NCBI GenBank assembly: GCA_036346225.1
Contig: JARFIW010000170.1
Coordinates: 6,944,501 to 7,008,500, forward strand
Length of the DNA: 64,000 nucleotides
Origin: Platerodrilus igneus
Taxonomy: Eukaryota > Arthropoda > Insecta > Coleoptera > Lycidae
Reading direction: 5' to 3'
The notes under the pieces are model-generated. The model saw only the letters and a list, made by a program, of their open reading frames with translations. It was not told the DNA's origin and did no database searches. Positions within the stretch are counted from its first letter, which is position 1. The number at the start of each line of letters is the position of its first letter. A program made the translations under genes and the position numbers. Of this stretch, positions 11,092-21,430 are shown one piece after another.

Positions 11092-11631
11092 TTAAATGCC
11101 GCAAAAGATAAGTTAAGAGGAGTAGGAATTAAAAATTTTTCGGACTTTTATTGGCAACAAATGTCCTATAAACCTAAAGATATTTCAAGTAATCAGGATA
11201 TTGAAGACTCGGAAGATATAGAAATTAACTCTGACGTTGATGAAGAAAGTAGCTTTCTTTGTAAAGCTAAATGTTCATCATCAAAGAACATTGAAAGCAG
11301 AAAAAAAAAGTTTATTCAAGACAAAATTGTCGAAGTCAACAGTGACATCTTACTGAAGGATTATTCTCACTCCCCTGAATTTAAACAAATAGATGGGGAC
11401 ATTCAATTATCGCTATTTGTCAAAATCGCATCCAACAGCATGATAAAAATAGTTAAAAAATCAACCCTTTGCTGGCTTTTTAATGGAAACAAGAAAAAAC
11501 TTATTTCGGACAGGAGTATTAGTGTACAACAGAGAAGTCAGAATAATCTAAAGTTCTTGTGGAAAAATACTACGCTTTACAAGGTGGTTCACGGTGGATG
11601 GCCTATTAGACGTTTGCCGAGAACTACTTAA
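11092..11631 (+). pseudogene. unknown ORF between the 10-bp arrays
   Basis: The frame is open from ~11092; first ATG 11161 (156 aa). N-terminal part acidic and Ser-rich (SSNQDIEDSEDIEINSDVDE), followed by basic KKKFIQDK. Residues ~85-130 (VKKSTLCWLFNGNKKKLISD) look like a folded segment. The stop codon lies inside the left arm of the foldback element at 11621, so that insertion probably truncated the gene. I do not recognise the family; position between repeat arrays suggests a transposon-encoded protein, but that is inference. Confidence 0.4.
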
Positions 11632-12352
11632 CATAGCGTTTTGAATTTTTGGTCACTTATGTAAGCGATTTAAAATATTTTCAACTATGCAGTGTTGCCA
11701 ATTCTAACAAAACGTAGTAGTAACTTTGTTATTTTAAAGGAAATACCCTATACCTATTGCCAGTTTTCCATTCCTTGTCTATTTTTGGTTAATTTTTCTT
11801 AATACTCTCGTATACTTATCTGTCATAGTTTTCGAGATTTTCATTATTTTCCGTTTTTTTATTAGGGAAACGTGACTTCAATTAAATGTTGATAAACCTA
11901 AGTTTCTAAACTGTTTGGAATTCTAGCTTAGGTTGGAGTTGGTTAAGGCCCAAAGGCACCACATCCTGTAACCAAATCCTCCAGTAAACATACAGGGTAA
12001 TCCAGGTACAATTGTTCCTTACTTAATTAAAAAAATTATTAAATGTTTGGATTTGTAAATGGAACACCCTGTACATTATTTGCAATTCAGATAGCTGCTA
12101 AAATTTACTATCTATGTATACTTATCTGTCATAAGACAGATAAGTATACGACAGTATTAAGAAAAATTAATGAAAAATAAACAAGGAATCGAAAACTGGC
12201 ATTAGGTATAGGGTATTTCATTTAAAATAACAAAGTTACTACTACGTTTTATTAGAATTGGCGACACTGCACTGTTGAACATATTTTAAATCGAAAGAGC
12301 ATGTTCGCTTACATAAGTGACCAAAAATTCAAAACGCTATGTTAAGTAGTTC
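11621..12352. mobile_element. foldback / MITE-like element with ~210-bp inverted arms
   Basis: The left arm 11621-11834 is the reverse complement of the right arm 12136-12352 at high identity; termini GAACTACTTAACATAGCG and CGCTATGTTAAGTAGTTC. TTAA lies 7 bp inside each end, which could hint at piggyBac-type targeting, but the palindrome continues past it. No transposase inside. A perfect 24-bp palindrome lies at the inner edge of the right arm (12121-12144). Confidence 0.85.
11991..12073. mobile_element. tiny inverted-repeat element in the foldback loop
   Basis: Bounded by TACAGGGT at 11991 and ACCCTGTA ending at 12073; ~83 bp, TA-flanked style of mariner-derived MITEs. Confidence 0.45.
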
Positions 12353-12500
12353 AATGAAAAAGTGCTACCCTCGAGTTTAATCTTAGATATTTGCAAAAAT
12401 ATTTAAAATAAATAAAAAATTTTAGAGTAGATTTTAGTTATTATTTATTGTGTATAACATGTGCAACAAGGGGAACACTATAAAAAATTACTGACAATTC

Positions 12501-12730
12501 TCTGTAATCACTTGTAATCACTTGTAATCACTTGTAATCACTTGTAATCACTTGTAATCACCTCCACATGTAATCAATTGTAATAGCCAACCCGGGGAAT
12601 TCCCTCCAAACGTAGAGAATTCCCTCAAAACGTAGAGAATTCCCTCCAAAACCTGTAATCACATGTAATCAATTGTTATCACTTGTATTCAGCTGTAATC
12701 AATCATATGTATACCTGTAATCATTGTACA
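12501..12730. repeat. 10-bp tandem array, right copy, with 21-bp subrepeat
   Basis: Perfect GTAATCACTT units at 12503-12560, degenerate ones at 12656-12730. Between them three copies of AGAATTCCCTC plus AAAACGT (12594-12655). Confidence 0.88.
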
Positions 12731-13599
12731 AATTTTTTGCAATGACCCACCCCTCAATTATAACGTAACGCTCATTTTACTCGTAAGTGTTCTATTAAAA
12801 ATAGAAAAGTTACTATCAACTGACGGTATTACCAAAAAAGCCATTAAATAAAAATTATTTTGGTTATATAAGCCATAATTGAAAGCTTACGTTTCAACTA
12901 TGATATTTAACTAGTTTCTGATATACAGACAGCTTCAGCTCGTAGCGAGACACCCAGTACATTTGTAGTAACTTCAAAAATAATATCGCTGTCAAAATCG
13001 TCACATTCTATAGCCGTACTCATTATAGACCTTCCAAAGAATGGAAAAATTAAAAGTAATAACAAAGATTTGCACATATAATTCGATTTGAGTCGTTTAG
13101 AATTACTCGAGATTTTTCCTTTGAAAACAACTCAAATTAAAACTTTTATGAGTAGCATGTGTAGTCAAATAAAGATTAAACTTTTTAATGAATTTACATG
13201 TTGATTTTAATTAAAATTTAGGTTTTCGCATTTCTGTGTACTTTTGTTAATTACCACATAAATTACTTTTTAAAATGTCCTATACTTTATACACGTTTCG
13301 CTTACTTTCATTTTAATTATAGTTTGTCTCGTTTTTAATCATTTGTTATAATTACTTGAAGCATAAGAGAATTAACGAAGTGTGAATGTTCAATTATGGA
13401 AAATGTATCTTTGAGCAATGAATTTAAGTGTATATATTGTGAAAATTCTAAATCAATGAATCAAAATTAACATTTCTTCTACACGAGATCGTGAATTGGA
13501 GAAAATTTGCAAAAGATGCGTAATAGAAAGAACTTTTCAGATATGCAAGATACAATAAAAAATTTTGTTTTAACAAATTACAACTGACTCATGAAGCCT
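12731..13599. other. AT-rich stretch, no gene recognised
   Basis: No domain, RNA gene or repeat family recognised on either strand. Confidence 0.5.
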
Positions 13600-14300
13600 C
13601 TTCAATATACTCTCCTCCTTATCCATATATCACTTCATTCCGTTGTTATTCGGCTGGGTTTTCCGCGGCTAGATATTGTGCAACAATTTCTAGTAAAACA
13701 ATTAGGTTTGATTGTTTATTCGTCAGTTTCAGTTGCATTAGAACATATATACAACAACTACAATCTAATACAAATCACATACAAGGGTGAAATATATACA
13801 AGGTGTTGTTCGTTCTGCGTCGGTCCGCGGTGTCTTCCTCACAGCGAACCTCCTGGGGTCGTCCGAGTGGACGAGTGTTGCTTCTACGCCGTTGTACGGG
13901 ATTCCTCTATCGTGGCGCCAGCCATGCAACTCTGTGGCGTTGGTGTCGGACGACTTTAGGCTAAGAAAAGCGCCAACGCGTCGGCGTCGTCGTGCTGCCT
14001 TGGGCTCAGAGCAGAGGCGAGGTCTTCTTCGACGATGCCCCGGGCTAGGAGAAGCGCCAGGGTCATCCGGTGGTTCCTCAGGCTAGGAGAAGCGCTAAGC
14101 TCTCGGCTGCTTCTCCACTAGGCTAGGGGAAGCGCTAGATGATTGGGTCCAGTAACGGTCTGGTCGAAATGCAGCTTGTTTTATAATTATTCTTGAGAAT
14201 GGTGGGACGACCTGCAGCCAATAAGTGTGCGCGATTTTTGTGTTGGGAGTTGTGGTCATCGTAACAGGGGCAAGCCGTGTTAAGGTATATATGCAGGTAT
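13600..14300 (-). repeat. LTR-like region of element D
   Basis: Minus strand shows a TATA-like CATATATACC near 14290, GC-rich sequence, and AATAAACAATC (poly(A)-signal-like) near 13715. Inside, four copies of GGCTAGGAGAAGCGC (plus strand; 13959, 14042, 14081, 14121), the last three ~40 bp apart. Edges not defined by a second copy. Confidence 0.5.
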
Positions 14301-14790
14301 TGTGACCGTTCATTTACATTTCCAATGCTCCACCCGAAGGTACTACATCGGCCAGGAGGAGAGTTTTTTGTTGCCTGGAAATTTAGAATTTTGCCGAACC
14401 CTTGCCGTTCCAGGCAAGGTAGGGATCTTTAACGTGCGTGACAACACTCACACACGGGGGGACCTCCGTTTAACCTCTCATCCGAACGAGCGCATAATTT
14501 TTGTGAAAAATGCTCACCTGCCATTTTTCAAGCAGTCCGCCGTGTCGGGATGCAGGTATTGCGACCGTTCATTTACTTTTCCAACGCTCCACCAGTAGGT
14601 ACTACATTGGCCAGGAGGCGAATTTTTTGTTGCCTGCAAATTTAGAATTTTGCCGAACCCTTGCCGTTCCAGGCAAGGTAGGGATCTTTAACGTGCGTGA
14701 CAACACTCACACACGGGACCTCCATTTAACCTCTCATCCGAACGAGCGCGAAATTTTTGTGAAAAATGCTCACCTGCCATAGTCGTAGGT
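14294..14790 (-). repeat. ~250-bp tandem duplication (U3 of element D)
   Basis: Two direct copies, starting near 14300 and 14556, share CCGAACCCTTGCCGTTCCAG, TCTTTAACGTGCGTGACAAC and CTCATCCGAACGAGCGC. A third, inverted copy is at 24236-24445. Confidence 0.9.
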
Positions 14791-14817
14791 CGTCTATATG
14801 AATTTTGGTCTCTATTC

Positions 14818-15890
14818 CTACTTCAATCTGCACCCGGGGCCGGCTTGTCTGAGGATGGTTTGCGGGCCTGTCCATTTTGCTTCGAACCTGGATCTAGTGG
14901 TCGGGTGTGCTCTGGCCATTACTTGATCGCCAACTGTTAGTTGAATTGGCTCTGCTTTTTCGTCGGTGTATCTCCTTTTAAAGCGTAGCTTTTTAGCGTG
15001 TATTCTGCGAATGCGTTGCTGGTGAGCTTCCCCTTGGTTATTTGCTGGAGCTCCGCCCCAGTCTCCGGGTCTTGACAGCTCGTAACCCAAGAGAGCTTGG
15101 CTCGGCGTGGTCCCCGTGGCGGCGTTTTTGCGTGTCCTTAAGACGAACAGGATGTCGGGCATGGCGGTGTCCCATAACTCGGGTGGGTGACCTGTAGCGA
15201 ATACTCTTAACATCTTTTTTAAATCTTGATTCCGTCTCTCGACGGGTTCGGATCGGGGGTGCAGATCGGTGTGGTCCAGTGATGAGCGTTCTAGCGGCGT
15301 AATGCCCTGTCAAATTGGTTTGAATGGAACTGTCTTCCGTTGTCGGACAGTACGGCCTTTGGATAACCAAATCGCTGCAACACTTCCTTTTCTAGGCATC
15401 CGATGATCGTGGCAGCGGTAACTTCGATTACTGGGATAGCTTCCCCCCATCGACTGAAAAGATCTGTGGCGACTACGATCGCTCTGTAGCCTTGCCTGGT
15501 TGGTACATAAGGGCCTATGACGTCGATCGAGATTACTTCCCATGGATTAGCGGGTTTGTGTGGCCGTAGGAAAGCTGCTTGATGTTGCAAGGCCCTTCCC
15601 TTGTTGCGGAGCAGACCCAACAATGTCGCATGTAAGCCCTAACTGCGTCGCCTACCTTGGGCCAGAAGTATAGTTCGCTCAGTGCCCTGTAAGTTTCGTC
15701 GCCGCCGGGGTGTCCAGCAAGTGTGGTATCGTGGAATGCGTAGATGACGTCATCTTGTATTGCGGGCGGTGCTAATAGGCGGTTTCGGACGGTTCCTCTT
15801 CGGTATAGGTATCCGTCTTCTACGATGTAGTAGCGTAGAATTTCTTCTTCTCGTGGTGTTTGGGGTCCGTTGGAGAAATTAAATAGCTGC
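14818..15890 (-). pseudogene. pol: integrase of element D, frameshifted
   Basis: Three consecutive frames. 15890-15610: zinc-binding HHCC region, with AFHDTTLAGHPGGDETYRAL and RHCWVCSAT. 15620-15291: catalytic core with first Asp in EVISIDVIGPY and second in VLSDNGRQF. After a frameshift, the Glu in EPVERRNQDLKK (~15235) and the rest of the core to 14818. The tail KWTGPQTILRQAG is a GPY/F-type C-terminal module. It would join element DNA to the chromosome. Two frameshifts (~15615 and ~15295) disable it unless they are assembly errors. Confidence 0.88.
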
Positions 15891-15905
15891 AGTATATTTT
15901 CATTT

Positions 15906-18900
15906 ATTCCCTTTGTATAAATTTAAAATCAGTCGAACGCTGCTCGCGGTAGTACCAACGCTTGGGCGTACGATTATGCAGATGAAAACGTCTATCAAAC
16001 GAATGTGTACAATAATTCGTTGGTTAAATTAATTCCGACGCACAACTGTTACAAAAATGATATTAAAATAAATTACAATATCAGTTATAATGTGAGATGG
16101 CTCTATAATATTATCTGCAGGTGGCAATGCTAGGATGGGTACCAGATTAGCGGCACGTACAATCAAAATATAATATGAAAAGATCTTACCAGAACAAGTC
16201 CTGAGCGCGGATATCGTATCTTGTGCGGTACGCCTGAGTTAGTATCAATAAAATACGTACATAATGTACCAGACTAAAATAACAAGCACCTTAAATTTAA
16301 TATACTAACAGTATCTTCAACAGAATTGCAAAACTACAAACTACAAGACTGCAAACTACAAAACTGTAAAACTGCAAACTGAAAACTGCAACCCTAAAAA
16401 ATGTTATAATTAGATGTGAACACACCTACTATTTACTTTACCATTTTGCGATTCCTTTACAAAACGGGCTTAAATCATAAGAACAAAACTCGATGTTATC
16501 AACAAGTTTTCAAATGTGTGTCCTACAAAGATAACAACTGTATGAAGTGTACGTGTACAAAAATTATAAATAACCTTACCTCGAACTTCTATAAAATTCT
16601 CAAAAGAGCAGAGCAAATATAAAATTTTCACGAATAATTCGCTCTTAAATAACGGATCATCAATAACCCCAATTAAAATAATAAGAGCGGAACTACAAAT
16701 TAGTTCACAATAAGATGCACGTTACCAAGCATCAAGAATCGAATTCAAGAAGAGAATAAATAATCACGGCTCGTATTGAAGTGATAAGAAGTAGTTTTAT
16801 GCATGTAATTTTATCAACATACAAGAATTAAAAATATGAATTTATGAACGAAACTTGATAAATTACAATAATGAAATAAACCATAGGCGTCGTAATTGGG
16901 AACGAAGTATATCTAAAAATTGGAAAACGCGTTACGTAAAATTGAACCGTAACAACCTACCCATCTGTCCCTGTGGTTCTCTTCACTTTTGGCTTTGTCT
17001 GTACCTTGGTTCTTCGAGCCAGATAAAGATTCTTTTTGCTGATTTTTGAGTGTTTCTTGTAGTTTTTTTAAGCAAATTTTCTTTTGGTTCATCCTGTTAG
17101 TGTGTATTTGTCTTTTGAGCCGAATGTGGGTTAATTTTGGTTGATTTTTGGTTTTCCTTGGGTTTTCTCAAACGAATTTTTGTTTTTGTTTTTGCTTTTA
17201 GTTGGTACTGTACTGCCTGCTTTGTTGCTTTTGTTTTCCTACCCCGACCTCTTAATTTTGCTGGGGGTATGTTACGTTCACCTTCCGACGGTATACGAAA
17301 CTTTACGTCCTCTATTTCAGTACTCATTCACATAGATTCTGCTGCCAATACTCAGACACCATCCTGTATATTAGACCTTGCTACAACAGATATGCTTTAC
17401 TACAATTTCATTTAAACCTAGGTATTTACTGCGAAATGAAAAGTTCTTCTATAATTTAAGTAGTCGGTACCTTGTTTGTGGTATCTGTTGGCTTGATACA
17501 AATCACTCTAGCGTATAATTACTTTTTATAATACCCAATCTTAAAAACTCGTTGAAATAATTGATCGTACTTATTTGATAAAGCTTGTTTCGAGTTTCTA
17601 ATCACACCTGTGTGTTGGATAACGCTGAGATTGGATTTAATTCTTGCGAAAGACGAGTTCAGTTTGATTCTGCAGTTCGTCCTTATATGTATTTTGTACA
17701 TTACTCGTCCTATTATTTCAAGAGCAATGCACTTTTTTTTGACAAGAAGTGTAGATCTTGGGTGCATCGGGAAGTTCTCCTGCGCTATTAATACTAGTAA
17801 GACTCTCTTTTTAGCTCTTAGCTGGAGGCCAAATCGTTTTATGTAGGCTTGATTATTCCCCTTATGTAGAACCAACTGCGCTAGTATGTGTTCCGCTGTT
17901 GCAGTGATTGTCGCAGCGCTCAAAATCTGTCGACCGTGATGACGCTGCATCTGGAGGCCAGCACCCTGACGGTTAGCTGAATCAGCTCCGTGGATGCAAA
18001 GGGCACACGATAGTATCTTGGCACATGGGGGTATGTTCTGATAGTCTTCCCCTATATCGGGAGCACCTCTTTTTTCTACTTTTGTTGTTAATGCGTCACT
18101 GGTGTTCCATAGTACTTTATTAAATGATTACTAGAATTTGTTCTACCGTTAATATTTTTACTTTAACACCCTGGTGTTACGAGAAAGTATAAACATTAAT
18201 TTTTTTCTTTTTTTACTAATGAATTCTACATGTTAAACGAAATTGTACTTCGTAAGTCGACTCTTGAAATTTGTTCTTTGTAATATAACTATTTATTTAA
18301 TTTTATTTTGTTAGTTTAAACCGAATTTTTCTTTAATTAATTTTTATTGTAAATAGAAAATCAATGAGGATGCATTTTTTTGTTCTGATGGGAATCCCCT
18401 CCCCTTCTCCGCATTAGTAATTAGTCTGGTATTTCTACGTTACTTGTGTTCTGTTTTGTAATCGCGATTCGTGTGGGTCCTCCCTTACTTTAAGCATTCT
18501 GTCTATTTCTGTCTGACCCGTGAGCTTCATAATGTAGCATTCTATAACGTCCTTCTCAACAATTCCCGAAAAATAAACATCGGCGATCTAGGGTTGATAA
18601 CAACAAGTAATATTTTTCGCAAGTTTCAAAAAGGCAAACCAACACAACCAACGTGCTTTTACAGTATACATAAAAGAAATGGAATGTTTATACTATAAAT
18701 ATATTCTCAATTAAGAAAAGAAAACTGGAATTGAAAAAGTTAATTTAAAAGGTCAAAGTACACTGAACGACTCTACCGTGTTAGAACAACACTAAAAACA
18801 TCCAGTTCGATAGAAATGTATGATAGCAGAATTAAAGAAAAAACAAATAACTCATTTTAGAATCTGGAAAAGTTAAATACTAACTAGCGTATATAAAATT

Positions 18901-18945
18901 TCTGCATTTACAGTTAATAAGAAAGTAAACTAACTGACTATACCT
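15906..18945. other. AT-rich stretch, no gene recognised
   Basis: Holds a basic Lys/Arg-rich frame (17327-17097, minus) and a 143-codon minus-strand frame (17950-17519, HGRQILSAATITATAEHILA), neither of which I recognise. Part (17390-17620) is repeated at 20530-20765. No further timeout exon was found here. Confidence 0.5.
17390..17620. repeat. diverged dispersed repeat, copy 1
   Basis: Aligns (roughly two thirds identical by eye) with 20530-20765, same orientation; shared words CAGTACCTTG/CGGTACCTTG, GCGTATAATT, GACTCGTTGAA/AACTCGTTGAA and TTCGAGTTTCTAATC. Confidence 0.7.
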
Positions 18946-18946
18946 G

Positions 18947-19019
18947 AAAAAAAGATACCTATTCGATTCGAACTCCTAACCTTGTGTTACGGAGCCCTGT
19001 CACAACCTATTTGGCGCTA
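18947..19019 (-). other. tRNA-like / SINE-type Pol III promoter remnant
   Basis: Minus strand has an A-box-like TAGCGCCAAATAGG (19019-19006), a B-box-like AGTTCGAATCG 33 nt on (18974-18964), and a run of seven T at 18953-18947. Arm pairing of a true tRNA is not visible, so a tRNA pseudogene or SINE head is more likely. Confidence 0.3.
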
Positions 19020-19686
19020 CGATTTCGCTCTAAAATTCGCCTGGAATCGAGGTCCGATCTCGGTTAATATAGAACTTCTGCTTGTTCGAGAACAGCAGCG
19101 TCATCATGATTTAGACTAGTTGATTTTATCAAAGTTACGCGTACTCCCATGTATGAGAAACCATTTTGGTACGCATTTGCTAAGTAAAGCGAATTATCTT
19201 TTTAGATCTTCTCTTTATACATATTTTTAAGTAAACATTTTCCCACATTTTAATTATCATTCCGCGTTGGTTTAAGGGAAAATCAATTTCTAGTCTGTAA
19301 CACGTAAATTCATAAACGAGTAAAGAAAGGGATTTATATTTTCAACACCACCGAAAACAGCTCCCTTGTTCCCCCGAAATCAATTTTAAGTATATTACAG
19401 TTAAAAATCATATGCATCGTAACATTAATCCATCCCCAACGGCTTGTAAACAAGCTTAAAGCTCTATATTAAAATTTTTAGCTATTCAAACGAAACAACC
19501 TCGCATATACGTGCTTATACATTAAACCAACATACATAAAGACGAGAGTACAGAAAATTAGTAAATAACAAATACCAAACCAAAGAGCAACCGGCACATA
19601 AATTGATTTAGAACTGCGCTCTTAACCAAGTAATAATTATATCAAGACAGAACTTTGAGATTTAACTTATCTAACTTTGCAATTAC

Positions 19687-19946
19687 CTGGTACCAGTATA
19701 CATCTTAATTTTCTGCTGTTTCTGGATAGCTTCGCGATGCCTAATGGATAAAAGTTCGGCTTCGTCTCGCATCTTCTCAGTTTGAGTTCTTTGTAATGCT
19801 GCCTGAGCTAATTCGGAGGCGGATTGCTCCCTCAACATAAAAGATAAAATTTCTAATGCATGCATGTAGTAAGCTTGTTCATTGGCTGAGCTCGTGATGA
19901 ATAATAAAATATCCAGCATACCAGACTCATGCAAAGCCCACAAAAC
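19687..19946 (-). CDS. timeout: timeout/timeless-family gene, downstream exon
   Basis: 260-bp exon with acceptor CTAG at 19949-19947 and donor AG|GTAATT at 19686. It codes VLWALHESGMLDILLFITSS, then YYMHALEILSFMLREQ, ALQRTQTEKMRDEAELLSIR and ends KIKMYTGT plus two bases (phase 2). This is the N-terminal TIMELESS domain, conserved from human TIMELESS to insect timeout, acting at the replication fork with a Tipin partner and in light/clock functions in insects. It continues DNDASVHDQ of the exon at 48435-48569 in frame. I favour timeout over clock timeless from the residues around LREQ and DEAELL, but the next exon, not found here, would be needed to be sure. Sequence looks intact. Confidence 0.88.
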
Positions 19947-19949
19947 CTA

Positions 19950-21054
19950 GAAGGATTACAAATTTTTAATATAAAATCAACTAGAACATGATTACACCGA
20001 CGATTACCAGTTTGTATTTAATTTCAGTGTAATTATTAAGTAATTATGTATGAGAAAAAAAGAAAGGAGAGAAAGGCTTTCAAAAGCTTCTAAATTAGAA
20101 ATGATTGCAAATTTTACACACAAAGTGTTAGTTATTTATAACTAGATAGATTCTTGCACGTTCTGAATGTACCTTTCGACAAGCTGTAAAAGCGTAGATG
20201 CTTCAGATTAATCTCGTATCCTAGTCCTAAATTTTAAGCTGATAATCATGCGCCTGCATGCACACTGACAACTTTTATTGAACCCTATAAGGGTGGCAAA
20301 AAATTAATGTTGTCTTAAACATGTAACTACTAGGCTTTAAGAAAAAAACCAATTGCAAATAAATGTTTAATTTATCAAAATTATAAGATTCGTTTCGAAC
20401 TTGTTGCGTTTATTTTCGAGATAAATTAAATATCCCTTTTTCCCTTGTTAATTCATAAGCCCGTTTACAATAATTTTGTTAAATAGAGTCCGTTGCTGTT
20501 CTTAAATCCTTCATCAACATACTATCTATTTTACCGGTTCCTCAAAAGGCCGCTTTACAATGATTTTTAACTCAAATCTAGTTGCTTTGAAACGTAAAGT
20601 TTATGCTATAATTAAATAGTCAGTACCTTGTTTTAGGTATCCGTTAATTGGTTATACAGTACGGCCGCGTATAATTGATTCTTATGTGATTTCCATCTAA
20701 AGACTCGTTGAACTAAGGTCACGTACTATCCGATAAAACCGTGTTTTCGAGTTTCTAATCGTTTGATAACACAAATGTTACTTTTTGAACTCTCGTTTTT
20801 GAGTTAAACCAATTAATATTCACTTGTTTTTCTTATACACCACGAAAACAGTCGTTATATTTTTCCTGTTTCTTTTTTCTTCATGGGACTTTCGCGCTGT
20901 AACAAAAACTTTTGTTACATTAAAATCTCTAAAGAAAAACATTTCTAGCCGTTGTTATTTTACAGCATACGAAATTGTCATTTAGCGTGAAATCGTTAAA
21001 TAGTTTAATTTACTATAAGGAAGAACACCTCTTTCCTTTTTACATTATCTTCAC
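19950..21054. other. AT-rich intron sequence
   Basis: Contains the second copy of the 17390 repeat (20530-20765) and, at 20398-20500, a block resembling 24476-24570 (GCGTTTATTTTC, ATAAATTAAATA, CCCTTTTTCCC). No gene seen. Confidence 0.5.
20530..20765. repeat. diverged dispersed repeat, copy 2
   Basis: Direct-orientation partner of 17390-17620; the pair flanks the timeout exon. Confidence 0.7.
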
Positions 21055-21430
21055 CTATACAAAGTATTTAATAGTGACTCCTACGCTTTTGATATCTGCA
21101 AATACCCTGAACGTAACTTGAGTTGCATAAGCTACAGGCATTCTGAAGCCCACTTGTGCAATTGCTAGACACAACGCCTGCGCGTAAGGTGACGCTATAG
21201 GTAGGGTGTTGACGAGAAGGCGAGCGAGAGCGCAGCCATCTTGCAAGCAACAACCAGCAGGTACGCTTCGTTTTAAGATGCGGAATTTTTGCTCCAAGTG
21301 GGGCATTAGAATTGCTCTATTATCGGAGAGGAGGTAAAGGTTGTCGTGGCGGGGGCTTTGCAAAAGAGCTCTTGCAATGCCGCCCCGGACAATGAAGAGT
21401 AGACAGTAACAACACGTGCTAGTGGAAGTC
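21055..21430 (-). other. GC-rich island with uncharacterised frame
   Basis: Markedly richer in GC and CpG than its surroundings. The minus frame 21430-21055 is open for ~125 codons (LEQKFRILKRSVPAGCC ... LCLAIAQVGFRMPVAYAT) and ends at a stop, and another minus frame (21500-21306) overlaps it. AAGATGGCTGC (Kozak-like ATG) lies at ~21238. I do not recognise the protein. It may be a retroposed or nested exon, a promoter, or chance. Confidence 0.3.

Larger units (their letters stand above)
13600..15905 (-). mobile_element. Gypsy-type element D, 3' part
   Basis: Minus strand: integrase (15890-14818), a duplicated U3-like block (14790-14294), then a GC-rich LTR-like region to ~13600. RT and everything 5' are absent beyond ~15905. 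A rearranged copy of the same U3 block lies at 24236-24445, after an RNase H fragment in the same relative order, so D and the fragment at 24038 are relatives. Confidence 0.75.

Noticed and set aside
10263..12730. CRISPR-like arrays
   Set aside because: No spacers, 10-bp units back to back, eukaryotic context.
13787..14086. GC-rich Arg-rich frames on the plus strand
   Set aside because: Antisense to an LTR-like region with tandem repeats; no domain.
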